The notes below the pieces were generated by a model, which was given only the letters and a program-made list of their open reading frames with translations, did no database searches and was not told the origin of the DNA. DNA of 64,000 nucleotides, from positions 2,046,001 through 2,110,000 of the forward strand of contig NZ_JADBDT010000001.1 of NCBI RefSeq assembly GCF_014873485.1, given 5' to 3'. The stretch comes from Sphingopyxis sp. OAS728. Its GTDB lineage: Bacteria; Pseudomonadota; Alphaproteobacteria; Sphingomonadales; Sphingomonadaceae. Shown here one piece after another: positions 58,096 through 64,000 of the stretch. Position 1 is the first letter of the stretch; every line of letters begins with the position of its first letter. The position numbers were made by a program, and so were the translations under genes.

Positions 58096-59130
58096 TCAGA
58101 CGAGCGGCGGGTTGAGGCGCGCGAAGCCTGCCTGTTGCCGGTAGGGTGTGTGCGGATAGGGCGGCAGGACATCGCTTGCGGCGTCGAGCGCCGCGACTTG
58201 CTCCGCCGTCAGTTCCCAGCCGACCGCGCCGAGATTCTGCCGAAGCTGTTCCTCGTTGCGTGCGCCGATGATCACCGACGACACGGTGGGGCGCCGCAGC
58301 AGCCAGTTGATCGCGACCTGCGGCACCGTCTTGCCGTTTTCGGCGGCGACGGCTTCGAGCGCATCGATCACGCGATAGAGCAGGTCCTCGACGACCGGCG
58401 GCGCGAACTGTTCGGTTTCGTGAAGGCGGCTACCCGCAGGGACCGGCCGCCCGCGCCCGATCTTGCCGGTGAGACGCCCCCAGCCGAGCGGGCTCCAGAC
58501 GAGCGCGCCGATGCCCTGATCGGCGGCGAGCGGCATCAGATCGGCCTCATAGGCGCGGCCGATCAGCGAATAATAGACCTGGTGCGCGACGAAGCGCGGC
58601 GCGCCGAGACGGTCGGCGGCCGCCTGTGCCTTCATGAGCTGCCAGCCGGGATAGTTGGAGACGCCGGCGTAGCGGAGCTTGCCCGCCGCAATCAGCGTGG
58701 CCAGCGTATCCATCAATTCGTCGACCGGGGTCGAGGCGTCGAAGGCGTGGAGCTGGAGCAGGTCGATATGATCGGTGCCGAGGCGGCGGAGCGCAGAGTC
58801 GACCGCGCCGATCAACCGGCTGCGCGAGACGCCCCAGTCCTGCGGCCCGTCGCCCGTCGGCAGCCCGGTCTTGGTCGAGATCAGCACCGCATCGCGGCGA
58901 CCCTTGATCGCTTCGCCCAAAATCTCCTCGGACGCGCCGTTCGAATAGACGTCGGCGGTGTCGAACAGCGTCACGCCGGCGTCGAGACTGATGTCGATGA
59001 GGCGCCGCGCCTCAGCTGCGTCGCTGGTTCCCCACGCGCTGAACAGCGGCCCCTGCCCGCCGAAGGTCCCGGTTCCGAAGCTCAGCGCGGGGACGCGCAG
59101 CCCCGACGATCCCAATTGGCGATATTCCAT
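58096..59130 (-). CDS. aldo/keto reductase
   Basis: A 344-residue NADPH-dependent oxidoreductase with a TIM-barrel fold: LGSSGLRVPALSFGTGTFGG, FDTADVYSNGASEEILGEAI (Asp and Tyr of the tetrad), the lysine in STKTG, the histidine in LLQLHAFD, and SVIIGARNEEQLRQN for NADP. It is of the AKR11/YajO-like group. Upstream is a divergent LysR-type regulator 88 bp away, the likely controller, and downstream is an MFS permease. Confidence 0.92.
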   Translation of the reverse strand: MEYRQLGSSGLRVPALSFGTGTFGGQGPLFSAWGTSDAAEARRLIDISLDAGVTLFDTADVYSNGASEEILGEAIKGRRDAVLISTKTGLPTGDGPQDWGVSRSRLIGAVDSALRRLGTDHIDLLQLHAFDASTPVDELMDTLATLIAAGKLRYAGVSNYPGWQLMKAQAAADRLGAPRFVAHQVYYSLIGRAYEADLMPLAADQGIGALVWSPLGWGRLTGKIGRGRPVPAGSRLHETEQFAPPVVEDLLYRVIDALEAVAAENGKTVPQVAINWLLRRPTVSSVIIGARNEEQLRQNLGAVGWELTAEQVAALDAASDVLPPYPHTPYRQQAGFARLNPPLV

Positions 59131-59218
59131 GATCCACCCTTTCGATTGCGTGTCGAGCGCATAGATGGACGCGGGCACTCCGCCGGTGTAGCGTCGCGTG
59201 AAGCGAAAGATTTTTGAA

Positions 59219-60133
59219 ATGAACGCAAAGATGGATGGAAGCGGCGACCGTGCGCGATCGATGGAGGTGTTCGCCGCGACGATTGCCGAGGGCAGTTTTT
59301 CAGCTGCGGGCCGCTGCCTGGGGCTGACACCGTCGGCAATCAGCCGCACGATCGACCGGATCGAGGCGCGGCTGGGCGTCCGGCTGCTCTTGCGTTCGAC
59401 GCGCGCGCTGACGCTGACCCCCGAGGGCGAGGCCTATCTGCGCGCGGCGCGGCGCATCCTGGCCGATCTGGGCGATGCCGAACAGGCGATCGCCGATCAG
59501 GGCGCGCCGCGGGGGCGGCTGCGCGTCAGCGCGGCGCAGGCACACGGGCGGCTGACGATCGTGCCGCTGATCGGCGAGTTCGTGGCGCTCTATCCGCACA
59601 TCCTCGTCGACATCAGCCTTGCCGATCGGCTGGTCGATATCGCAGCGGGACAGGCCGACGTCGCGATCCGTTTCGGCCCGCTCGCCGACAGCCCGCTGAC
59701 CGCGCGCAAGCTTGGCGAAAGCCGCCGCGTCATCGTCGCCGCCCCCGCCTATCTGGCGGCGCGGGGGACGCCGCGCACGCCCGAGGATCTGCACGATCAT
59801 AATTGCCTCAATTTCAATTTCCGCCGCGCCGAGCCGGTGTGGCCGTTCCGCGACGGCGAGCGGGAGTATGCGCTGTCGGTGCAGGGCAATATCGAGGCGA
59901 ATAATGGCGAGACGCTGGGGCAATTGGCGGCGGCGGGGGTCGGCATCGCGCGCGTCGGCGCGTTCAGCATCGCCGACCAGATAGATTCCGGAGCGTTGAT
60001 ACCGATATTGGAGGATTATAATCCGGGCGACATCGAGGCGATCCACGCGGTGTTCGCGGGCGGCGCGAACACGCCCGCGCGGGTGCGGGTGTTCGTCGAT
60101 TTCCTTGCAGAGCGGTTGGGGCGTGGGGGTTGA
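59219..60133 (+). CDS. LysR family transcriptional regulator
   Basis: A 304-residue LysR-type regulator: winged HTH MEVFAATIAEGSFSAAGRCLGLTPSAISRTIDRIEARLG, effector domain from about 95. The start is uncertain: GTG at 59198, ATG at 59219 and ATG at 59231 are all in frame; the HTH begins after all of them. I give 59219. It is divergent from the aldo/keto reductase-MFS pair and probably regulates it. The stop is followed by two REP pairs. Confidence 0.88.
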   Translation: MNAKMDGSGDRARSMEVFAATIAEGSFSAAGRCLGLTPSAISRTIDRIEARLGVRLLLRSTRALTLTPEGEAYLRAARRILADLGDAEQAIADQGAPRGRLRVSAAQAHGRLTIVPLIGEFVALYPHILVDISLADRLVDIAAGQADVAIRFGPLADSPLTARKLGESRRVIVAAPAYLAARGTPRTPEDLHDHNCLNFNFRRAEPVWPFRDGEREYALSVQGNIEANNGETLGQLAAAGVGIARVGAFSIADQIDSGALIPILEDYNPGDIEAIHAVFAGGANTPARVRVFVDFLAERLGRGG

Positions 60134-60164
60134 GCGGGGCAAAATGTGACCGATGGCCGCCATT

Positions 60165-60234
60165 GTGAACCCCGGCGAAAGCCGGGGCCCAGTTGCACGG
60201 CCGGAGATGGGCCCCGGCTTTCGCCGGGGTTCAC
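60165..60234. repeat. REPIN-like pair, family R2
   Basis: GTGAACCCCGGCGAAAGCC in 60165-60191 and its inverted copy in 60208-60234, 16 bases apart, each a hairpin in itself. Same family as 11842-11918. Confidence 0.88.
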
Positions 60235-60255
60235 AACAAAGAGCTTCCAATCTTC

Positions 60256-60344
60256 GTCACCCCGGACTTGATCCGGGGTCCCGCTTGAGATCGAGCGCAG
60301 CGAGTGCGTTAAAAAGCGGGATCCCGGATCAAGTCCGGGATGAC
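60256..60344. repeat. REPIN-like pair, family R1
   Basis: CCCCGGACTTGATCCGGGG in 60256-60285 and CCCGGATCAAGTCCGGG in 60315-60344, in inverted orientation, with extra pairing TCCCGCT/AGCGGGA next to the loop. Same family as the pairs around the GIY-YIG gene. Confidence 0.88.
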
Positions 60345-60464
60345 GAGGTAGCTACGGCCGCTCTCCAGCTCAAAGCAGCCGCGCCGACATGCCCCTTCAC
60401 GGACAAGCGTACCACCCGCAGCACCGGTTGAGACAAGCCCGCACCGATGGGCTATCGTGCCCCC

Positions 60465-61268
60465 ATGACCAGCGACAAGATCGACCTCCCCGTCCGCCGC
60501 CTCGGCCTTGGTGACCCCGGCGACGCCGAGCTGACGCGCAGTATCGCGATCGAGGCGCCGGTTTCGGTCGAGGTTGGTGGCATCGCTTATGCGGTGATGA
60601 TGGCGACCCCCGCCGACCTAGAGGATTATGCGGTCGGCTTTGCGCTGGGCGAAGGGCTGATCGAGACGGCGGGGCAGATCGGGCGCGTCGATGTGCATGC
60701 GATCGAGGGCGGCTGGGCGCTGCGCATCTGGTTGCCGCCCGAGCGCAATGCGATCGCGCTCGACCGCGCGCGCAAGCGGGTGAGCGAGAGCAGCTGCGGG
60801 CTTTGCGGGATCGAGAATATCGAGGAGGTGCTGCGCCCCCTGCCCGCCGTCACGGCGCGGATCGCCACAGACCGTGGCGCCATCGCGGCGGCGCTGGCGG
60901 CGCTCGGCGATCATCAGCCGCTCGCCCGCGCGACGGGCGCGGTGCATGCCGCGGCCTTCTGTTCGCCCGATGGCGCGATCGGGCTCGTGCGCGAGGATGT
61001 CGGGCGGCACAATGCGCTCGACAAATTGATCGGCGCGATGGCGCGCGCGGGCGTCGATCCGGGGACGGGTTTCATCCTGCTGTCGGCGCGGTGCAGTTAC
61101 GAGCTCGTCGAAAAGACGGTGCGCGCGGGGTGCCCGATGCTCGTCACCATCTCGGCGCCGACGAGCCTTGCGGCGGAGCGCGCGGCGGCGGCGGGGCTGA
61201 CGCTCGTCGCGCTGGCGCGGACGGATTCGGCGCTGATCGTCAGCGACCCGCACGGGATGATTGCGTGA
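60465..61268 (+). CDS. fdhD: formate dehydrogenase accessory sulfurtransferase
   Basis: A 267-residue FdhD-family protein that passes sulfur from IscS to the molybdenum cofactor of formate dehydrogenase. The essential cysteine pair is in SSCGLCGIEN near residue 112; GFALGEGLIE, TGAVHAAAF, VREDVGRHNALDKLIG and SARCSYELVEKT match the family. The start at 60465 fits the length; an in-frame ATG at 60447 is less likely. The end overlaps mobA (GTGA). It would mature the FdhF-like enzyme encoded downstream on the opposite strand. Confidence 0.94.
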   Translation: MTSDKIDLPVRRLGLGDPGDAELTRSIAIEAPVSVEVGGIAYAVMMATPADLEDYAVGFALGEGLIETAGQIGRVDVHAIEGGWALRIWLPPERNAIALDRARKRVSESSCGLCGIENIEEVLRPLPAVTARIATDRGAIAAALAALGDHQPLARATGAVHAAAFCSPDGAIGLVREDVGRHNALDKLIGAMARAGVDPGTGFILLSARCSYELVEKTVRAGCPMLVTISAPTSLAAERAAAAGLTLVALARTDSALIVSDPHGMIA

Positions 61269-61774
61269 GGACGCTGGGCGCGGTGCTGGCGGGGGGTCGG
61301 TCGAGCCGCTTCGGGTCGGACAAGGCGCTCGCGATACTGGACGGGCGGACGCTGCTCGATCATGCGGCGGCGGCGCTCGGCGCGCATTGCGATGCGGTCG
61401 TCGTGGTCGGGCGCGGCGCGATCGCCGACTGGCCGAGCGCCGACATGGGGCCACTCGGCGGGATTGCCGGGGCGCTGATCCATGCGGCGGAGCGGGGATA
61501 TGATCAATTGCTGACCGCGCCGGTCGATTGCGTGCGCCTGCCGGGTGATTTGCGGGCGCTGCTCGAGCCCGCGCCGGCGTTTCTGGAAACGCAGCCGGTG
61601 ATCGGACTGTGGCCGGTCGCGGCGCTGGACGCGCTTCGGGCTATGCTGGAGGATGCGGGCGACCTTGCGGTCAAGGCCTTCGCCCGGCGGATCGGCGCGC
61701 GCGCGGTGGCGAGCGATTTCGTGCCGCCGAACGTCAACAGCGCCGCCGATCTCGCCCGGCTGGCGGAGCTATGA
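61265..61774 (+). CDS. mobA: molybdenum cofactor guanylyltransferase
   Basis: A 169-residue nucleotidyltransferase that attaches GMP to Mo-molybdopterin, making the bis-MGD form used by formate dehydrogenase-type enzymes. LAGGRSSRFGSDKAL is the GTP motif and DMGPLGGI a conserved loop; the C-terminal ARAVASDFVPPNVNSAADL has the conserved NxNTxxDL-like end. It is somewhat short compared with E. coli MobA (about 194). The GTG start overlaps the fdhD stop by four bases. Its end overlaps the DUF1345 gene convergently by 6 bp. Confidence 0.9.
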   Translation: MRTLGAVLAGGRSSRFGSDKALAILDGRTLLDHAAAALGAHCDAVVVVGRGAIADWPSADMGPLGGIAGALIHAAERGYDQLLTAPVDCVRLPGDLRALLEPAPAFLETQPVIGLWPVAALDALRAMLEDAGDLAVKAFARRIGARAVASDFVPPNVNSAADLARLAEL

Positions 61775-62419
61775 TCCGCCGATCGCGTTCACGGTGAACG
61801 CCAAAATGCCCATGTTGAAGATGAACGCCGCCATGCAATGGCCGAGCACGACGCGCCGCATATGCGCGCCCGATATGGTGACGTCGGAGGTCTGGAAGGT
61901 CATGCCGAGCGTGAAGGCGAAATAGAGGAAGTCCCAATAGCCGGGCTCGTGCACCCCCGGCACCTCGATCCCGCGCTGATCGCGGCCGTCCTTTTGCAGA
62001 TAATAGAGATGCGCGTAATGGAGCGTGAACACCATGTTCGCGAACAGCCAGGCGAGCGCGAGCGTCGCGACGATGAGGACGACGTCGGCGCGATCGAGCT
62101 TGCCCGGACTTGCGATCAGCGTGCCGACCGCGAAGAGGATGACGAGCGACAACAGGACGGTGATCGCGAGCAGGCCGACGCGGTTGGCGTCGTTATATTC
62201 GGCGCGGCGACGCATCTGCTCGGCATCGGACTTCAGCAGCGGGGCAATCGAGCAGAGAAAGATCAGCGCGGCGACGTCGAAGCCGATGAGCAGTGCCGTC
62301 CGCGGATCAGAGCCGAACGCTGCGGCCCCGCCCCATGCGGCCACCAATATCGCCGCGAAGACCAGAAAGCGCACCGGCGCGATGTGCCGCCCGACGGCGC
62401 GCTTCGCGCTTTCGCTCAC
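61769..62419 (-). CDS. DUF1345 membrane protein
   Basis: A 216-residue inner-membrane protein with about five helices: RFLVFAAILVAAWGGAAAF, LIGFDVAALIFLCSIAPLL, VGLLAITVLLSLVILFAV, VVLIVATLALAWLFANMVFTLHYAHLYY and a last one near 195. GYWDFLYFAFTLGMTFQTSDV is the DUF1345 hallmark. Function unknown. The GTG start overlaps the stop of the FdhF-like gene (GTGA), so it is translationally coupled to it, as found for accessory membrane genes. Confidence 0.88.
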   Translation of the reverse strand: MSESAKRAVGRHIAPVRFLVFAAILVAAWGGAAAFGSDPRTALLIGFDVAALIFLCSIAPLLKSDAEQMRRRAEYNDANRVGLLAITVLLSLVILFAVGTLIASPGKLDRADVVLIVATLALAWLFANMVFTLHYAHLYYLQKDGRDQRGIEVPGVHEPGYWDFLYFAFTLGMTFQTSDVTISGAHMRRVVLGHCMAAFIFNMGILAFTVNAIGGS

Positions 62420-64000
62420 GCGACGACGCGCACCGGGATCGACTTCGCCGCCGGGCAGCCGCTGGTCTTGTCGTAGAAGGCGAGCGGCAGCAGCGGGTTG
62501 AGCTCGGGATAATAGCCCGCGACCGAACCGCGCGACATCGGATAGTCGATGATCGTGAGCCCGTCGACGCGGCGCGCGATGCCGTCGATGCCGACCGTTT
62601 CGAGCGCGACCTTCGCCCCCGCCTCCAGCCCGCGATCCGCGATGTCGTCGGCGTTCATGAACAGGATCATGCGGTCGTTATACACGCCGCGATAGCGGTC
62701 GTTATAGCTGTAGATCGTCGTGTTGAACTGGTCGTGCGAGCGGACGGTGGCGAGGCGCAGCATGTCGGGATCGTCGACCGGCGCGTTGACCGCGAGCCCC
62801 GGGAGGACGAGGAAATTGGCCTTCCCGTCGGGCGTCGCCCAGACGCGGCGGCGCGGCGGGATGTCGAGGTGGAAACCGAGCGGCGCCTTGATACGCTCGG
62901 CGAAACCTTCGTAGAGTGCGGGATAGACGTCGGCGATCTTGTCGCGGATCAGGTCGTAATCGTCGATATAGCTCGCCCAATCGACCTTGCTGTCGGGCAG
63001 CGTCGCCATCGCGATGCGGCAGACGATTTCGGTTTCGGTCAGCAGATGTTCGCTCGCCGGGTCGAGCACGCCGCGCGAGGCGGTGACGTTCGACATCGAA
63101 TCCTCGATCGTCACGAACTGCTCGCCCTTTGCGGTCGCGATGCGTTCGGAGCGCGCGACGACGGGCAGGATCAGCGCATCCTTGCCGTGCACCAGATGCC
63201 CGCGGTTGAGCTTGGTCGCGATGCCGACGGTGAGGTCGAGCCTCCGCATCGCCGCGTAGGAACGGTCGGTGTCGGGGACCGCGCGGACAAAATTGCCGCC
63301 GAGGCCGATGAAGACCTTTGCGGTGCCCGCGAGCATTGCCTCGACCGATTCCACCGTATGATGGCCATGCTCGCGCGGCGGTTCGAAACCGAAGACGTCG
63401 CGGACCTTGTCGAGATAGGCCTGGCCCGGTTTCTCGTCGATGCCGACGGTGCGGTCGCCCTGCACGTTCGAATGGCCGCGTATCGGCGAGATGCCCGCGC
63501 CGGGCTTGCCGAAATTGCCTTTGAGAAGCAGCAGGTTGGCGATCTGCTGGACGAGCTCCGATCCCCGCTGATGCTGGGTCACACCCATGCCGTAGCAGAT
63601 CATCGTCGCGTTCGAGCGGATATAGATTTCGGCGCAGCGCCGGATCTGTGCCTCGTCGATCCCCGACGCGGCGACGAGGTCGGGCCAGTGCTGCGCCTCG
63701 ATATCGGCCTTCAGCGCGTCAAAACCCGATGTGTGCTCGGCGATGAAATCATGGTCGAGCACGGTCTCGCCCGCCGCCTCGCGCTCGAACAAAACCTTCA
63801 TCATGCCCTTGAGCAGCGCGAGGTCGCCGCCGACCTTGATATGCACGAATTCGCTGGTGATGTCGGTCGAGCCGAAGGTCGCCATCTGCACGATGTCCTG
63901 CGGCTCGGTGAATTTGATCAGTGCGCGCTCGGGCATCGGGTTGACCGCGACGATCGGCACGCCGCGTTTGCGCGCCTCGACCAAAGGCGTCATCATCCGC
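62416..64000 (-). CDS. FdhF/YdeP family molybdopterin oxidoreductase, N-terminus beyond window
   Basis: At least 527 residues of a formate dehydrogenase-like molybdoenzyme, open to the right edge and lacking the N-terminal domain. The region MICYGMGVTQHQRGSELVQQIANLLLLKGNFGKPGAG and RGHSNVQGDRTVGIDEKPG matches the FdhF/YdeP (HydroxyACP-dehydrase-like) group, and the C-terminal molybdopterin-binding domain starts near TVRSHDQFNTTIYSYNDRYRG. The group includes proteins whose substrate has not been settled, although formate is the usual guess. Linked FdhD and MobA genes support a bis-MGD cofactor. DUF1345 is translated from an overlapping start. Confidence 0.9.
   Translation of the reverse strand, partial: RMMTPLVEARKRGVPIVAVNPMPERALIKFTEPQDIVQMATFGSTDITSEFVHIKVGGDLALLKGMMKVLFEREAAGETVLDHDFIAEHTSGFDALKADIEAQHWPDLVAASGIDEAQIRRCAEIYIRSNATMICYGMGVTQHQRGSELVQQIANLLLLKGNFGKPGAGISPIRGHSNVQGDRTVGIDEKPGQAYLDKVRDVFGFEPPREHGHHTVESVEAMLAGTAKVFIGLGGNFVRAVPDTDRSYAAMRRLDLTVGIATKLNRGHLVHGKDALILPVVARSERIATAKGEQFVTIEDSMSNVTASRGVLDPASEHLLTETEIVCRIAMATLPDSKVDWASYIDDYDLIRDKIADVYPALYEGFAERIKAPLGFHLDIPPRRRVWATPDGKANFLVLPGLAVNAPVDDPDMLRLATVRSHDQFNTTIYSYNDRYRGVYNDRMILFMNADDIADRGLEAGAKVALETVGIDGIARRVDGLTIIDYPMSRGSVAGYYPELNPLLPLAFYDKTSGCPAAKSIPVRVVA

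Larger units (their letters stand above)
60134..60464. other. 331-bp gap filled mostly by two REP pairs
   Basis: Apart from the repeats at 60165-60234 and 60256-60344, I see no gene here. 60345-60464 must hold the fdhD promoter, but no clear -35/-10 pair stands out. Confidence 0.7.

Noticed and set aside
1..64000. CRISPR arrays, tRNA/rRNA genes, prophage or complete insertion sequences
   Set aside because: No regularly spaced direct repeats, no cloverleaf-like intergenic stretches, no integrase or transposase frames were found; the repeats present are REP-like inverted pairs.

Overview
The window is high-GC (about two thirds G+C by eye), densely coded alphaproteobacterial chromosome. The inference is an order Sphingomonadales organism, probably close to Sphingopyxis. 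Support: a CtrA-inhibitor SciP gene, a zwf-edd-eda Entner-Doudoroff cluster, short-spaced GTG/TTG-started genes, and several families of palindromic intergenic repeats of the kind scattered through sphingomonad genomes. I see no rRNA, tRNA, CRISPR array, prophage or intact insertion sequence. Both ends cut genes: an acyl-CoA carboxylase subunit at the left and a formate-dehydrogenase-like molybdoenzyme at the right.

Layout. 1-6743: acyl-CoA metabolism (carboxyltransferase, SDR, VOC protein, acyl-CoA dehydrogenase), an EamA transporter and Sua5. 6858-9316: a CHASE2-EAL c-di-GMP phosphodiesterase, then a 20-residue microprotein gene with its own promoter-like region, ribosome site and terminator. 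9868-13009: class Ia ribonucleotide reductase nrdA-nrdB, both without an ATP-cone. 13135-14783: an accessory patch with a low-GC DUF4145 gene and a GIY-YIG nuclease bracketed by inverted REP pairs. 14784-22497: a GGDEF cyclase and many small envelope or hypothetical genes, including two good small ORFs (55 and 45 aa) and a pair of tandem hairpins that can pair with each other. 22552-28383: mnmA, the sciP pair, a lipoprotein, GNAT, XRE and LysR regulators, and an outer-membrane barrel protein. 28646-30469: lepA.

30853-37856: a PD-(D/E)XK/N6-methylase gene and an aminotransferase gene meet tail to tail, and both have lost their 3' ends at a junction near 32590. Behind them on the minus strand run argH, a small lipoprotein, lysA and a siroheme-synthase-like gene; a TlpA thioredoxin diverges from argH.

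38386-52178 is the most coherent block: ten minus-strand genes with tiny gaps or overlaps. zwf-edd-eda supply NADPH, pyruvate and triose phosphate. Next come a HAD-phosphatase/PlsC fusion, PlsB, a wax-ester synthase/diacylglycerol acyltransferase, a patatin lipase, two alpha/beta hydrolases (one monoacylglycerol-lipase-like) and gpsA. This is a nearly complete route from sugar phosphate to glycerol-3-phosphate to neutral lipid and back. Catabolic glpD sits divergently at the upstream end, so the block is bounded by the two opposing glycerol-3-phosphate dehydrogenases.

53908-64000: a Tat-type secreted protein, regulator-linked redox genes (AraC/SDR; LysR/aldo-keto reductase-MFS), a MOSC protein, and fdhD-mobA convergent with a DUF1345 gene and an FdhF-type oxidoreductase, forming a formate-dehydrogenase-like module with its cofactor maturation factors.
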